Shown here piece by piece: positions 9,883-22,561 of a stretch of DNA of 64,000 nt; the first letter of the stretch is position 1, and every line of letters begins with the position of its first letter. The stretch is taken from the NCBI RefSeq assembly GCF_014066305.1, contig NW_023501053.1:266501-330500 (forward strand), given 5' to 3'. The notes under the pieces are model-generated. The model did no database searches, was not told where the DNA came from, and was given only the letters and a program-made list of their open reading frames with translations. The stretch is from Letharia columbiana. Lineage: Eukaryota > Ascomycota > Lecanoromycetes > Lecanorales > Parmeliaceae. The translations under genes were made by a program, and so were the position numbers.

Positions 9883-12800
9883 ATAAGTAAAGGCCTATAA
9901 ATTAAATTTATAGAGTTAAATTCTTCTAAGTTAAATCGAATTTTAGCCCTAGCCCTAAGTTAAATCGAACTCTAATCGCTTACTATACGTTTTTAATCTA
10001 CTTTTACTATTATAAAATTAATTTAATCTATATAATATATAAAATATATATATATAAAGAGAGCGCGTTAAGACTTAATTAGAAAGATATATTAAGTATA
10101 AAGAATTAATTTATAATAATTATCTATAAAAAATAGAGAAAGATTATATTCTTATAATAAGAAGTATTAAAATATCGAAAAGAAATAGAGATAATATATT
10201 AATTAGTAATATGAATTTTATATTATCTTCTATCGTAGTAAAATCTTTCGAATAATAAAATAGCTATTAGAGTAAGATATCGAACGATTTTAATTCGTTT
10301 AAATATATATCGTTTAATATTTCTTCTATAGAGATCTAATTAGCTATAATCGTCGTAGTAAATTCTTCTCTTACGAGCGAAATATCGAAAAGAAATAGAG
10401 ATAATATATTAATTAGTAATATAAATTTTATAATATCTTCTATTATAGTAAAATCTTTCGAATAATAAAATAGTTATAAATATTAAACGGTTTTAATTCA
10501 TTTAAATATATATCGTTCGATATTTCTTCTATAGAGATTTAATTAACTATAATTATTATAATAGATTCTTCTCTTATAACGTTATTATAGTAATATACTA
10601 TATTAATATAATAAAAATAATAAGTTAAATTATAGTAGTATTCTTCGCTTATTAAGTAATAATTTAATATAAAATTATAGAGAGTATATAACGTAGGATC
10701 TTAGAGAGCTAAGTCGTATTTCTAATAATAATAATCTTATTACCGCTTAATTTCTCCGTAATATTCTTTATAGTATTCTCCGTAATATTCTCCGCATTTA
10801 TTTATTATAATTTCTTCTCTTACTTCTTAATATAGTAGAGATAATAAGCTAAATTATAGTAATATTCTTTATTTACTAAGTAATAATTTAATATAAAATT
10901 ATAGAGAGTACTTTATATAATATAAGATCTTAGAGAGCTAAGTCGTATTCTTAATATTAAAAATCTTATTACCGCTTAATTTCTTCGTAATATTCTTTAT
11001 ATTTATCTATTATAATTTCTTCTCTTATTTCTTCTTTTATAAAGTATTAAATTAAATAACTAATTAAATAACTAATTAAGTAAATTATTAAATTAATAAA
11101 GATAGATAGTATTAATTAAGCGACTAAGAAATATAATTAAAATAAAGTAATAAAGAATAAATTAAGAAAAAAGATACGTCTTAAGAGATAATATCGCTAA
11201 GTTAAAAGATATTATCGCTAACTTAAGAGAAGTATATAGAGAAGAATAATAGCTATAAATTCGTTTAGACTCTTTTTAAGAACTTTCTAACGCGTTTATA
11301 AGTAGTAGTAGATAGCTATTAAGCTCGCTTACGACCTCGATTATTAATAATAGCGAATTCGCGTTAATAGAGGTTTTAAGAGATAAATAAAAGAAATATA
11401 TATATCTAAAGCGTTTAGTAACGTTTCCGCGAGGGATATCGAGAATAATTATATTTATATTAATAGAATTAATAGAATTAATAGAGTAATAAAAGAATAA
11501 TAATTATATAAATAAATAGATAAAAGAATTATTATTTAATCTCAAACGCGTTTAATATAATTATTATATTTAAATATTTATTTAATTTATTAATAGTAGA
11601 TTAAACTTCGAAATTTTTAATATTATTAGAAAGCGTAAACTAAGCTTTATAACTTATAAAATTATAAAATAATAATATTTATAGAGAGCTAGTTATTTTA
11701 GAGTATAAAATTTCTATATATAAATTTTTAATAAGAGAGCTTAAGAGAGCTAGCGAGCTAATTTAGTTAATCTAATTAAAGAGGTAATAACTTTAAATTT
11801 ATAATTAGTTATATATATAAATTTAAGTTTTTAACTTAGCTCTATCTTATTCTATTATATATATTAATATTATATTAATATAATAAAAATAATAAACTAA
11901 GTTATAGTAATATTCTTCGCTTATTAAGTAATATTTAGTTGTGATATAATATGGTCTTAAGAGTAGTTATCTTAATAATAATAATCTTTTATGTTGTTTT
12001 TGTATCGGTGCAAGGTCTTCGAGCACACCGTTGGGGGGTTGGGTTTTTCCCGCCCCCGGTGTGGTTGCCTAATCAACTTTAAATTTATAATTAGCTATAT
12101 ATATAAATTTAAGATTTTATAACTTAGCTTTATTTTATTCTATTATATATATTAATATTATATTAATATAATAAAAATAATAAACTAAGTTATAGTAATA
12201 TTCTTCGCTTATTAAGTAATAATTTAATATGAAATCGTAGAGAGTATATAATATGAGATCTTAAAGAGCTAAGTCGTGTTCTTAATAATAATAATCTTAT
12301 TATCACTTAGTTTCTTCGTAATATTCTCTATAGTATTCTCCGTAATATTCTCCGCATTTATCTATTATAATTTCTTCTCTTACTTCTTCTCTTATAGAGT
12401 ATTAGATTAAGTTACTAGCTAAGTAATTAATTAAGTAAATAATTAAGTAACTAACTAACGATTTAATTAAGTAAATTATTAAGCTAATAGAATAGATAGT
12501 ATTAATTAAGCGATTAATCGAGTAGTATATAGAGGAGAATAATAGCTATAAATCCGTTCGGGCTCTTTTTAAGAGTCTTTTAACGCGTTTATAAGTAGTA
12601 ATAGATAGTTATTAAGCTCGCTTACGGTCTTAATTACTAGTAGTAAAAGCGTTAGTAAGAGATTTAAAAAAATTCATAATTAATAGATTAGTGAAATTAT
12701 AGAAGAAATATAATAAAATAGATAAAAGAATTATTAATTAATCTCGAACGCGTTTAATATAACTACGATATTTAAATATTAATTTAATTTATTAATAGTA

Positions 12801-13066
12801 GATTAAACTTTATTATTTTTATAGCGTTAGAAAGCGTATACTAAGCTCTATAATTTACGAAATTATAAAGAAATAATATTTATAGAGAGCTAGTTATTTT
12901 AGAGTATAAAACTTCTATATATAAATTTTTAATAAGAAAGCTTAAGAGGGCTAGCGAGCTAACTTAGTTAGTCTAGCTAAAAGACGTAATAACCTCGAAT
13001 TAATAATTAATTATATATATAAATTTAAGATTTTTAAGCTTAGCTCTATCTTATTCTTTTATATAT
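9883..13066 (-). mobile_element. large element D (family A termini), 3.2 kb, RIP-mutated
   Basis: In reverse orientation the element opens with ATAAGTAAAGGCCTATAAAT (9883) and closes with CTTATTCTTTTATATAT (13066), the termini of family A. Inside are two copies of a roughly 345-bp unit and several diverged copies of a roughly 230-bp unit containing GAGAGCTAAGTCGTATT and CTCCGTAATATTCT (about 10605-10830, 10835-11045, 11865-12000, 12155-12400). Two extra internal left termini (about 11850 and 12145) show it is a composite of nested or tandem copies. A smaller, opposite-oriented relative is at 25796-28066. No coding frame remains. Function and class are unknown. Confidence 0.65.
11993..12078. 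other. GC-rich unmutated island with hairpin
   Basis: About 85 bp keep CA, TG and long runs of G and C inside otherwise RIP-mutated element D. CACACCG (12024-12030) and CGGTGTG (12057-12063) pair, extended inward by GGGGGG and CCCCC, giving a G/C-rich stem with a short loop. It interrupts the D unit, so it looks like a late insertion or a patch that escaped RIP. No recognisable target duplication. Confidence 0.6.
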
Positions 13067-13989
13067 ATTAATAAATAATAGAATAAAGTAAAGAAACGTC
13101 GAGGCGTTAAAATAGTATTTACTATAATTTTAAAAGAAATTTATAATCTCTATTTAAAATAATAGTCTTAGAAATATTTTAATTAGCTATTTTAAGTTTA
13201 TTAAATAAGATATTAGTCTATTAAGCTATCGACTATATAGATTTTCTAGATATATTTATTACTCGCTTAATAAATTTATAAAAATATAAATATAAGAGTA
13301 ATATATAATAAAGATAATTATTCTTCTATTAAGAAGTAACTAAGGTACTTATAATACTAAGTTAAGATTTTTATTAAGATACCTTCTTAGTAGATATAAA
13401 GATAGATAAAATTATATATTTATATAATTACGATAGCTTACTATAATAATAATATTAATAGAATATTAAAATTAATTATTACTAATTCTATTATTATTAA
13501 GATTATAATTTATAAAAAATATAAATATAGCGAGTTTTTTATTATATTAATAATCTTAGATAAAACTAACTAAGTATAATTAAATAATTAGCTCTTTAAT
13601 TAATTTAAGATATATAATAGTATATAAAAGACGCTTTATATTATAATAGAATAATTAATAAGAAGCTCTTTTATATAGATATAATTAGAAAGAATAAACG
13701 CTCTTTATTTTTATTTATTAAAATAAAAAGAATAGTATTAAGAGATAGTAAGAATAACTTTTAAAACTACTTCTTTATAGTCTAAGTTATCTATACTTAA
13801 TATTCTTAAGAAAAAGAGAATAATATATATATATCGATTATAGATATCTACTATTCTTAGCGTTCTTAGCCTTATTTTAGCTAAAAATAACCTTTAAGAA
13901 TTATTTTTAGATATTTTTAAGTCTATTTTCGCTTAATAAGCGAAAATATATAGAAATATAATTATAGAACGATATTCTATATATATTTA
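13067..13989. other. AT-rich RIP DNA up to the gene-island border, no gene
   Basis: Heavily RIP-mutated with stops in all frames. I do not see another copy of it in the window. The change to normal composition is abrupt at about 13990. Confidence 0.6.
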
Positions 13990-14393
13990 ACGCTAAGCTG
14001 AAAATTAGTGGAAATATGTAGGGGTTATTTCCAAAATATGTGGTTGCAGAAGGGGCCCTAAGTACAGAGGCTATTGTTTTGTCGGCATGACGAACTACTC
14101 TAAAGCGCCTACGAATTATTACTGTACGGGTAGCCGGCAAGCTGTAAGCCTGTAATACTTTAATTTAGAGTACACGCGGTTACGGGACGTATATTTTACC
14201 CAAGACGTTATATTACTTTACTCAATTGCAAAGTGCAAGTGCTGCCTCAAATCAACTTAAAGTCCTACGTTTATGTTTGACCCTACAACGACCGTTTGAC
14301 AGATGGCTGCCACGAATCCTTCATGACACTGTCTTAGGTAGTTCGCAGATTTCCTTGAACGATACATCTATCCCACACAGCTAGACCATCATT
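13990..14393 (+). promoter_or_regulatory. upstream region of abp1
   Basis: Some 400 bp of unmutated sequence lie between the RIP border and the abp1 start codon. I see no separate gene. The last 60 bases before the ATG are rich in C and A, as in fungal leaders. The promoter must lie here or within the AT-rich DNA beyond, so this is a very short regulatory space. Confidence 0.4.
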
Positions 14394-17070
14394 ATGGCAA
14401 CCTTGAATCTATCCACGAATGGTCCATCCATAACCAAGAGTTATCAGTCCATCGTCAATACACCTCCCCCGTCTGGTACTGCCTCCAAGTCTCCAACCTA
14501 TGGCCAGTGGGCCGTGTACTCTGTCTCTGCTCCTCTAGCCAATGCCTTTCAGCAAGACGCTGGCGGGAAGGAAAGTGTATTGAAAGTACAGAGTACTGGC
14601 GGTGGGTACTGTCTTCGTGAATGCCGTAGCCGCAGAAGCTAACGCGGCAGCAGAGGGTGAGCTGGTTGATCTGATAGATGAATTCTCCGATGGCAGGGTT
14701 CAATTTGCCTACGCTAAAGTCCAAGACCACAATACAAAGCTGCCAAAATCCGTCCTCATTGGTTGGTGTGGTGAAGGTGTGCCTGAGCGGACCAAGGGCT
14801 ATTTCACCAGTCATTTGACCGCTGTATCGAAAGTACTACATGTGGGTAATGGTCATAGCGGACCCTGCAGCAAGAGCTGATGTGAGAAAGGGTTACCACG
14901 TCCAAGTGACTGCTCGCTCAGATCGCGACCTATCGCCCGAATCTATCGTTCAAAAAGTTTCTGACGCATCAGGCTCAAAGTACTCTGGCGGTGGACCTGT
15001 CCCAAGCAGCAGTGGCCCTCCCCCTCCTATCTCCTCGAAACCGGCTTTTACACCTACGCGCAGCAGTGGTGGAGGTGGTGGCGGCTTCAATCCTCTGACT
15101 GGATCGCGGATACGCTCTAGTGTGCCAAAAGACACAAACGTTGACGAAGATGGTTGGGGTCAAGACGCGCCACCAGTTACTCGGACGCAGCTTGAGAAAG
15201 TGCAGTCTTCGTATCAGCCCACCAAAGTGAATATGCGCGATCTGAGTTCACAAAATCAAGAACCTTCTCGCTTCAATGGCACTGACAATAACGACAATAC
15301 GCCCACAGACAGCGACGTGGTCAGGGGTGGATACCAGCCAGTGGGAAAGGTGGATATCGCTGCCTTACGGAGGCAGGCGCAAGAGAAAGGCAATTCTCAT
15401 GATGACAGACCAAACGTAGTCAAAGGGTCCTACGAGCCGGTAGGGAAAGTCGACATTGCCGCCATCAGAGCTCGAGCACAAAAACCTGCAGAGGGCGCCA
15501 CATCGCCTTCCAGCAGCATGTCCCCTGCGGCCCCAGGAACGTCCGTTCGGAGTAGCGAACAAGGCGAAGAACAAAAATCTCTTGCAGATCGATCGGCGCC
15601 CTTCTCGACTTCTGAGCGTCTCACATCTCTCCCTAAGCCAAAGGTTGCCAATCGCTTCGGGTCTGGTCCTAGTTCAGTCGCAGGAACCAAGGCTCCGACT
15701 CCTGGCGGTTTCGGCTTGGAGTCCAAGTCTACCCCTGCTGCCCCGCCCGTCGGTGTCGGTAGGACCTTCGCTGACCAAGGGGGGAAGACGCCAGCCCAAT
15801 TATGGGCGGAAAATAAGGCTCGCGAACGAGGCTTGAGCGGCACAAGTGACAATCTTCCGTCCGGTATTGGAGGGTCTCCATCACATATTGCGAACCAAAA
15901 TTCTGGCGAATGGAAGAGTGGGTACGGCGGGAAGAGCTGGGCTCCTGTGCAGACTACTAGAACCGGACAATCTTCGGGTAGCTTGGGTCAGCAAGGGACA
16001 GGACAGGAAGAAGACAGTCAGGAAAAAGCCCCAAGCTCTCTAACCGGCGGTATTGGAGCCATCCGAGATCGCTTTGATGGTGCACCTCCAATGGGGGCTT
16101 CGAACATACGCTCGGAGGTCTCATCTCCCAGTCCACCACCCCTAGATACGTCCAGTAAGCCCAACGCGGGCCGTGGAATCCCAATCTCAGGACTCCCAAC
16201 TCGACCCACTCATCAAGAAGATGATGAGGACGAAGTAGCACCACGAATGCCGACACCGCCTGCGCAGCCTCCAAGAAGCCCTACTCCACCCACGCCGCCT
16301 GGCATGGATACGAGATCTCCTATCCGAGTTGCGATGCCTGTGAGCCGAGGTCATAATGAGCAGCAGGTCGAAGACGCACGGGATGAGCAATTCTCACCTC
16401 CACCATCAATGCCTGCACGCTCCCTCGCTCAGGCCATTCCGCTAGAAGAAGACCTCACTGAGGAGCCATTTGGACACGATCCTGCTCGCGGTGCGGGCGA
16501 AGCTGCCGCTGCGGCGTCCTTTGGCGGAGAAGCAATTGAATCCGCACAATCCGGGGCTCACGAAAGTGGAAAGCGTGCGCTGGTGCAGTATGACTACGAG
16601 AAGGCCGAGGACAATGAACTGGAATTAAAAGAAGGCGAGTATGTCACCAACATTGAGATGGTAGATGACGATTGGTGGATGGGCCAGAGTCCACGTGGTG
16701 AGACTGGGCTTTTCCCTAGCAATTACGTAGAGCTCATGGAGGGCGAGGAGGGCGAGGGGGCTGGTGGTGGACAGGCAAGTCATCAAGCCGAAGCTGAGCC
16801 TGAACCTCAGCAACATATCGCTGGTGCTGCTGAAGCCAGTCAGGGAGCTACGGCTACGGCGCTATATGAGTATGAGGCTGCGGAGGGAAATGAGCTGAGT
16901 TTCCCCGAAAATGCGAACATTACGGGAGTAGTAAGTAATAAACCCCCGAAGAGAATTCTTCCAACGCTAATGACGACGGGCAGGAATTTCCAGACGAAGA
17001 CTGGTGGTCTGGCGAGTATGGAGGTCAGCAGGGTCTTTTTCCCGCCAACTATGTGCGGCTAGACGAATGA
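14394..17070 (+). CDS. abp1: actin-binding protein Abp1/drebrin-like, four exons
   Basis: Exons 14394-14601, 14654-14841, 14891-16930 and 16984-17070 encode 840 residues. Introns are 52, 49 and 53 nt, with donors GTGGGT, GTGGGT, GTAAGT and branch-like CTAAC, CTGAT, CTAAT. Junctions were chosen because they restore family blocks: STG|EGELVDL, KVLH|GYHVQ and GV|EFPDEDWW. Order: ADF-H actin-binding domain (about 8-140; WCGEGVPERTKGYF at its core); a long disordered linker with three SYxPxxKV-type motifs (about 239, 278, 311) and a proline-rich run (PTPPAQPPRSPTPPTPPG); SH3-1 (about 693-749, ALVQYDY, DDDWW, GLFPSNYV); SH3-2 (about 786-838, ATALYEY, EDWW, GLFPANYV). Abp1 proteins bind F-actin at endocytic patches, recruit kinases and Rvs167 partners through SH3 domains and stimulate Arp2/3. 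No acidic Arp2/3 motif is obvious. The gene stands alone between two AT-rich blocks yet looks intact. Confidence 0.95.
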
Positions 17071-17280
17071 TGCAAAAACAAAGAAGCATACGTTCACAAA
17101 AGTTACTGAGGGCGTAGCCGTGGTTTATGTGTTTGGACGTTTCATGGATGGTTGTCAATTGTAGATTTTATCTGAAAGCAGCGACAAAAGAGATGTTCAG
17201 TTGCAGAGGGACGCACCTCTATTCTACGCCATTATAGGAAAGGAAAACCAATAAGCGAAAGGTGAGAAAACGGAATATTA
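17071..17280 (+). other. downstream region of abp1
   Basis: About 210 bp of normal-composition DNA follow the stop codon and should hold the 3' untranslated region. No polyadenylation signal is clear. RIP-mutated DNA starts near 17280. Confidence 0.5.
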
Positions 17281-17304
17281 GAGTAATATTACCTTTCATT
17301 ATAA

Positions 17305-17430
17305 GTCTAAATATCTATATGTTAAATTCATAAAAAGTATTTAATTTAAGATCTATCTTAATTTTAAGATTAGATTTAACTCTCGAAGAGTAAAAATATT
17401 TTAATCTATAATTTTTTTAGAATTATTAGT
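17305..17430 (-). repeat. fragment of a reversed family A right terminus
   Basis: TATCTATATGTTAAATTCAT near 17311-17332 resembles the reversed right terminus seen intact at 7376. The partner left terminus is missing, so this is a remnant beside the full copy that starts at 17431. Confidence 0.35.
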
Positions 17431-18466
17431 ATATATAAAAGAATAAGATAGAGCTAAGCTTAGAAAATCTTAAATTTATATATATAGCCAATTATAAATT
17501 CGAGTTAGGTCTACGCTTTTTAATTAGATCGGCTAAGTTACCGCGGGTAAATAAATTAACGTCCTCGTAATCACTAAAAGATGCCGTTGTTTTATTAAAA
17601 AATAGTATATATTATTAAATATAGAATAACTTTTTATTTTCTATTGAAATTTTGAGATTTTTTTAATTTTGGAACGTGTTTATGCTTTTGAATTTTTAAG
17701 AATTATAAATTTAGTCTTATAATTATTAAAGGGTAGGAATTCAAATATCGCTCATCAGGTCGCTCCCAAATCGGACAGCCGGACAGCCCTAATTAAAAAA
17801 TAGGTATATATTATTTGATTTTAGAAATAACTTTTTTGTTTTCTATTAAAATTTTTTTTTTTTAAATTATAGACGAAATGTGGGCTTTTAGATAAAAAAG
17901 AATTACTATTTAGTCTTATAGATTTTATAGGTAAGAATTTAAATTCTCTATTAAAAGTTCGCTTATCAATTTCTCGACAGCCCTAATTAAAAAAATGTTA
18001 TAATTTATTTTTTCTTATTTTCTATTAAAATTTTAAGATTCTTTTCTTTAAATTATAGAACGAAATGTGAGCTTTTAGAAAGAGAAAAAAATTAAATTTA
18101 GTCTTATAATTATTAAAGCGTAAGGAATTCAAATATCTATCTTTAAATATCGCTTATCAAATATCGCTTATCAAAGTTCGCTCGACAGCCGGACAGCCCT
18201 GATTAAAAAATAAATATATATTATTTAATTTTAGAATAACTTTTTTATTTTCTATTAAAATTTTAAGATTTTTTTTTTAAATTATAGAATAAAATATAGG
18301 CTTTTAGATAAAATAAGAACTTTAAAATTTAATCTTATAATTATTAAAGCGTAAGGAATTCAAATATCGCTTACTAAAATTCGCTTATTAAAGATCGCTT
18401 ATCTATTTACTCGATAGTTCTAATTAAAAAAATAATTATAAATTTAATTTATAGGCCTTTACTCGT
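17431..18466 (+). mobile_element. family A element, long copy with about four internal units
   Basis: It starts ATATATAAAAGAATAAGATA and ends ATAGGCCTTTACTCGT. Between the termini a unit of roughly 200-215 bp recurs about four times (near 17580, 17795, 17985 and 18205). Each has ACTTTTTTATTTTCTATT, then TTTAGTCTTATAATT, GGAATTCAAATATCGC and GACAGCCCTAATTAAAAAA. Copy number of this unit differs between family members. Length 1036 bp; no coding frame. It lies just outside the abp1 island and is moderately RIP-mutated. Confidence 0.7.
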
Positions 18467-18545
18467 AAGATTTAATTTTATAATTCTTATCTTATTAAGA
18501 AGTCTAAATTACGCTCTATAAATTAAAAGAAATATTAATAGATTT

Positions 18546-18697
18546 TATTAAAATTCGAATTACGTAACTCTTAACGTTTTAATAATTACGTAACTACGTT
18601 ATATAATATATCTTAGCGCGCTTATATTAAGTCGCTCTTTTCTTTTATAAAACTCTATAATTAATATAACTAAGTATTTTATCTTTATATTTTAATA
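18546..18697 (+). repeat. copia subfamily II LTR, 5' position
   Basis: A 152-bp LTR starts TATTAAAATTCGAATTACG (RIP form of TGTTGAAATTC) and ends TATTTTAATA. It is followed by AATTATAAGCTTA, the degraded primer-binding site seen after the other copia LTRs. It is closer to the LTR at 28183-28334 (also 152 bp) than to those at 33877 and 41597. Confidence 0.75.
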
Positions 18698-20104
18698 AAT
18701 TATAAGCTTAGATTATATTTAATAATTATTTTAATAATAGTATAATTTATTACTATAGCTATAATTATCTTTAAATATTTATATTTATTATAATAAAGAT
18801 AATTATAATTATAAAAAGCTTTATTAATCTTTTTAATATAAAAAATTTCTATTTTAAAATAGTTATTTTAGATTTAAATAGCTATAATTCGTTTATAATT
18901 TAAAAACTAAGAGCTATTACTCGAGTACTTCTACTTTTTACTTAAAATAATATAAAATAAATTAAGATATATTATATCTAGTTAAAATTATTAAAGCCGC
19001 TATATAATTAATTAAATTAAATTATTATTAAGATTTCTAAAATATTATTAGCTTTTTTATATAGAATACGCTAAATAAAGAAATAATATATCTTTATTTA
19101 TATATCGTAAATATTAAAAAATTAGATAATAAGTATTTAGACTTTATATTTATTTAATTACGAAATATTTATAATAAAAACTAAAAATTAGCTATCTTAA
19201 TTATCGCTAAGAGAAATTAAAAGAAAATAATCTTAGTTTTAATATTAATTATATAGTTTCTAATTATTACTAATAGAGATATATTAATTAAAAAAATAAG
19301 AATTTTAATCTTAAAAGCGAAAGAAGAAAGAAATCTTTATTATTATAAAGAAGTCTTAATATAAATATTTATTTTAGAAATAAAATATCTTAATAATAAG
19401 TAAATAATCTTATAATTAATCTCGATTTTAAACTTTAATCGAGTTAATTTTAAAGAAGATAAATAGAGCTTTTAATTATTAAGATAATTAATATAATTTT
19501 AATAATATAATATTATATCTATATATAAGAGATAGATTCTTATTATTATTATAGTATTTTTAAATTATTTTAATATCTTTAAAATTCGTTAATTATCGTA
19601 CTTAATTTTTTAATAGAATATTATTTACTATTTTAAGTATTAATAAATAATAAATCTTTATAAATAAAGATTTAAATTATATTAAATTAATTTTAAAATT
19701 TAATAAAACTTCTCTTATATATTTAAATCTTTAATATATTATAAAGAATATTTTAATAATAAGAGTAAGTATATATTAAGCTCTTTTATTAATTTTAATT
19801 TAATATTAAAATAATTTATTTTTAAATCTTTATTAAAGTTAATCTTTAATAAAGATTTCTTTAATTTTTAAACGCGTTTAATTTTATCGATATTATTTAC
19901 TTTAATTATTTTTTTAAATCTTATTAATATATAGATTTTATTTTTTAGCTTAAGCTTTAATAAAGCGAGCTTATTTAATTTATCTAATTTATTCTTTAAT
20001 AAAGAGAATTTATTAAATCTCTAAATATTATATCTTTTAAGAAATTTAAAATTTTAATCTTTTTAAATTATTTTAATAATATTAATAAGTTTAAAGATAT
20101 CTTT

Positions 20105-21009
20105 AATTATAATATTAGCCCCTTCGACTATCGTATATATATCGCGTATTATTAGAGCTAGTAATTATATCTATTAGCTATCTATTTTATATATATAAAT
20201 ATTTATATATCTTATAAATTAATAATTAGTCTTTTAGTTATAATTATTCTTTTTCTAATATATCTAATATTCTACTTTTAATAGATTATAAATCTAAAAG
20301 CGAATAGGATAGTATTAAATATTTTTATACTTTCTAATATAAATATTAAATTAAGTCTTTAATAATCGTTTATAAATAGATATATCTTATAACGATAGCC
20401 TATTTTTTTAGCTTATATTTATCGACGAGAGAGCTATCGCTATTTAATCTCTATATAAAAAATATCGAACTAAAATTCTTATTTTATTCGAGGTCTCGAA
20501 ATAATACGGGTAAAAAACCCTTATACTATACGAGGACCCGAAAAACCCTCACATCATTCCGAGGTCTCGAAACAATACGGGTAAAATAATTATTTCGAGA
20601 TCTCGAAGTAATACGGGCAAAACGTTAAAACCCTTATTTTATTCGAGGTCCCGAAACGGGTATTTAAAGCCTCGACACTCTTTCTATTTTTCTCTATCGA
20701 GGTTTTTTATAGATTTAACGAGATCGGATAAATAATTAATCTCGAATTTAAAGCGTGAATATAAAAACTAATATAAGATATAATATACTAAAATTTAGAA
20801 AATTAGCTTTTAAGGCTATCGAAGAGTATTATAATATTAGCCTCTTCGACTATCGTATATATATCGCGTATTATTAGAGCTAGTAATTATTAGCTACTAT
20901 TAATTATCTATTTTATATATATAAATATTCGTATATCTTATAAATTAATAATTAGTCTTTTAGTTATAATTATTCTTTTTCTAATATATCTAATATTCTA
21001 CTTTTAATA
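20105..21009 (+). mobile_element. TRIM-type miniature LTR element, copy 2
   Basis: It is the inverted counterpart of 5356-6286. LTRs are at 20105-20283 and 20827-21009. The interior begins GATTATAAATCTAAAAGCG (primer-binding site) and ends GGCTATCGAAGAG before the 3' LTR. The internal units with TTCGAGATCTCGAA are less mutated than in copy 1 (CCCGAAACGGG, CACATCATTCC survive), so comparing the copies approximates the ancestor. No convincing target duplication is left. It sits within copia element 4. Confidence 0.75.
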
Positions 21010-22035
21010 ATTTTTAATTATTAAATTTACAAATAATAGTTTAAAAATAAATTAAAGTTATTTAGATTATAGCGCTATATTAAAAAAATTTATATAAAAT
21101 TAATTATTAATTTAAATTAATAGCTAATTATAAATATAAAATTAAATCTATATTATATTAAAATCGCGTTATAAAAAAAACTCGCGTTTTAAAATTAAGA
21201 ATAAAATTAATATTAAAAAAGTTTAAAAGATTTTAAATAAGTTTAAATTTTAAGATTTAAATATTTTTAATTTTATATTTAGAAAAATAGATAATATTAC
21301 TTTTACGAGATATAATAATAATTTTTAATTTTATATTAATAGATTTATAGAGATTTTAGATAAATTTAATAATTTATTTTTAAAGCTAAAATTTAATAAA
21401 AATTAAAAAATTTATTACTTTTATTTAAATTTAGATTTTTTATATAATTTATATTATAAATAGTATAATTAAAATTATAATATTTTTAAGAATAATAATA
21501 TTATAAAAATTATTTTAAATTATTTAATTATTTAAATTATTAATAATATAATTAATTTTAATTAATTTTATTAATTTTAAAGTTTATATATTAATTATAT
21601 ATAACTTATAGAATATTATTATATTAATTATTATTAATAAAGCTATTAAGTATAGAATTTAATAAGAAATCTATATTAATAACTTTTATATTTAAATTTA
21701 AATTTATAATTATTATAATTATTATAAAAAGAATTAATATAATAATATTAAATATATTATTTTATATTTTAAATTTAAGAAATAAGATAATAATAGTAAT
21801 AGAGAAAATTATAATAATTATAAAGATTATAATAATTATAGCGATTATAATAATAAAAATAATAATAATAATAATACTATTAATTTAAATAATAAAGATA
21901 AAAATAAAAATATTTAAAATAATATATTTATTATTTATTATTAATTTAATAGTATTAAGATTATTATTATATATATTTAATTAATAATAATATATAATTT
22001 TATAATATATATTAATTTTAATTTAAAGAATTAGT

Positions 22036-22561
22036 ATATATAAAAGAATAAGATAGAGCTAAATTAGAAAACCTTGAATTTATATATATAGTTAATTATA
22101 AATTTATTAGATCTACGCTTTTTAATTAGATATCGTAGATAAATAAATTAGCTTTCGTAATTATTAAAAAAATAGATATATATTATTAATATATAGAATA
22201 ACTTTTTTATTTTTTATTAATTTTTTAAGATTTTTATTTTAAATTATAGAACGAAATATAGGCTTTTAGATAAAAAAAAGAATTTCTAAATTTAGTCTTA
22301 TTATTAAAGCGTAAGGAATTTAAATATCGCTTATTAAAGTTCGCTTATTAAAGATCGCTCTATTATAATATATTAAGATCTTATCTCGTCTTAGAATTAG
22401 AATTATCTAGCGTAGACTTAATATTATATATATCTATTCTATAGATATACTATATATTAAATTATAATATAGTTATATTATTTTCTAATACGCTTATCTA
22501 TTTACTCGATAGCTCTAATTAAAAAAAAAATTATAAATTTAATTTATAAACCTTTACTCGT
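22036..22561 (+). mobile_element. family A element, copy within copia element 4
   Basis: Termini ATATATAAAAGAATAAGATA and AACCTTTACTCGT. It interrupts a sequence that runs without a break in the opposite-strand paralogue (near 33110-33125: AAAGAATATTATATATC on the minus strand), so an empty site is available. Heavily RIP-mutated, 526 bp, no coding frame. Confidence 0.7.

Larger units (their letters stand above)
5341..13989. other. RIP-mutated AT-rich block 1
   Basis: From about 5341 to 13989 the DNA is very AT-rich, and line after line contains no CA and no TG dinucleotide while TCG, GCG and CTA remain. No open frame of useful length survives. The block is built of repeats that recur elsewhere in the window, which is what RIP acts on. 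Exceptions are the left fringe (4895-5600, partly mutated) and the GC island near 12000. The right border at about 13990 is sharp. Confidence 0.9.

Noticed and set aside
12020..12065. G-rich run as telomere repeat
   Set aside because: TTGGGGGGTTGGG is a single short run, not a tandem TTAGGG array, and it pairs with a nearby C-run as a hairpin.
14455..14814. 119-codon minus-strand frame over abp1
   Set aside because: Shadow of the conserved ADF-H exons and introns; no domain of its own.
16931..17062. Open reading through abp1 intron 3 with an altered C-terminus
   Set aside because: Read-through destroys the second SH3 domain. Splicing GTAAGT to CAG restores the EDWW and GLFPANYV blocks.
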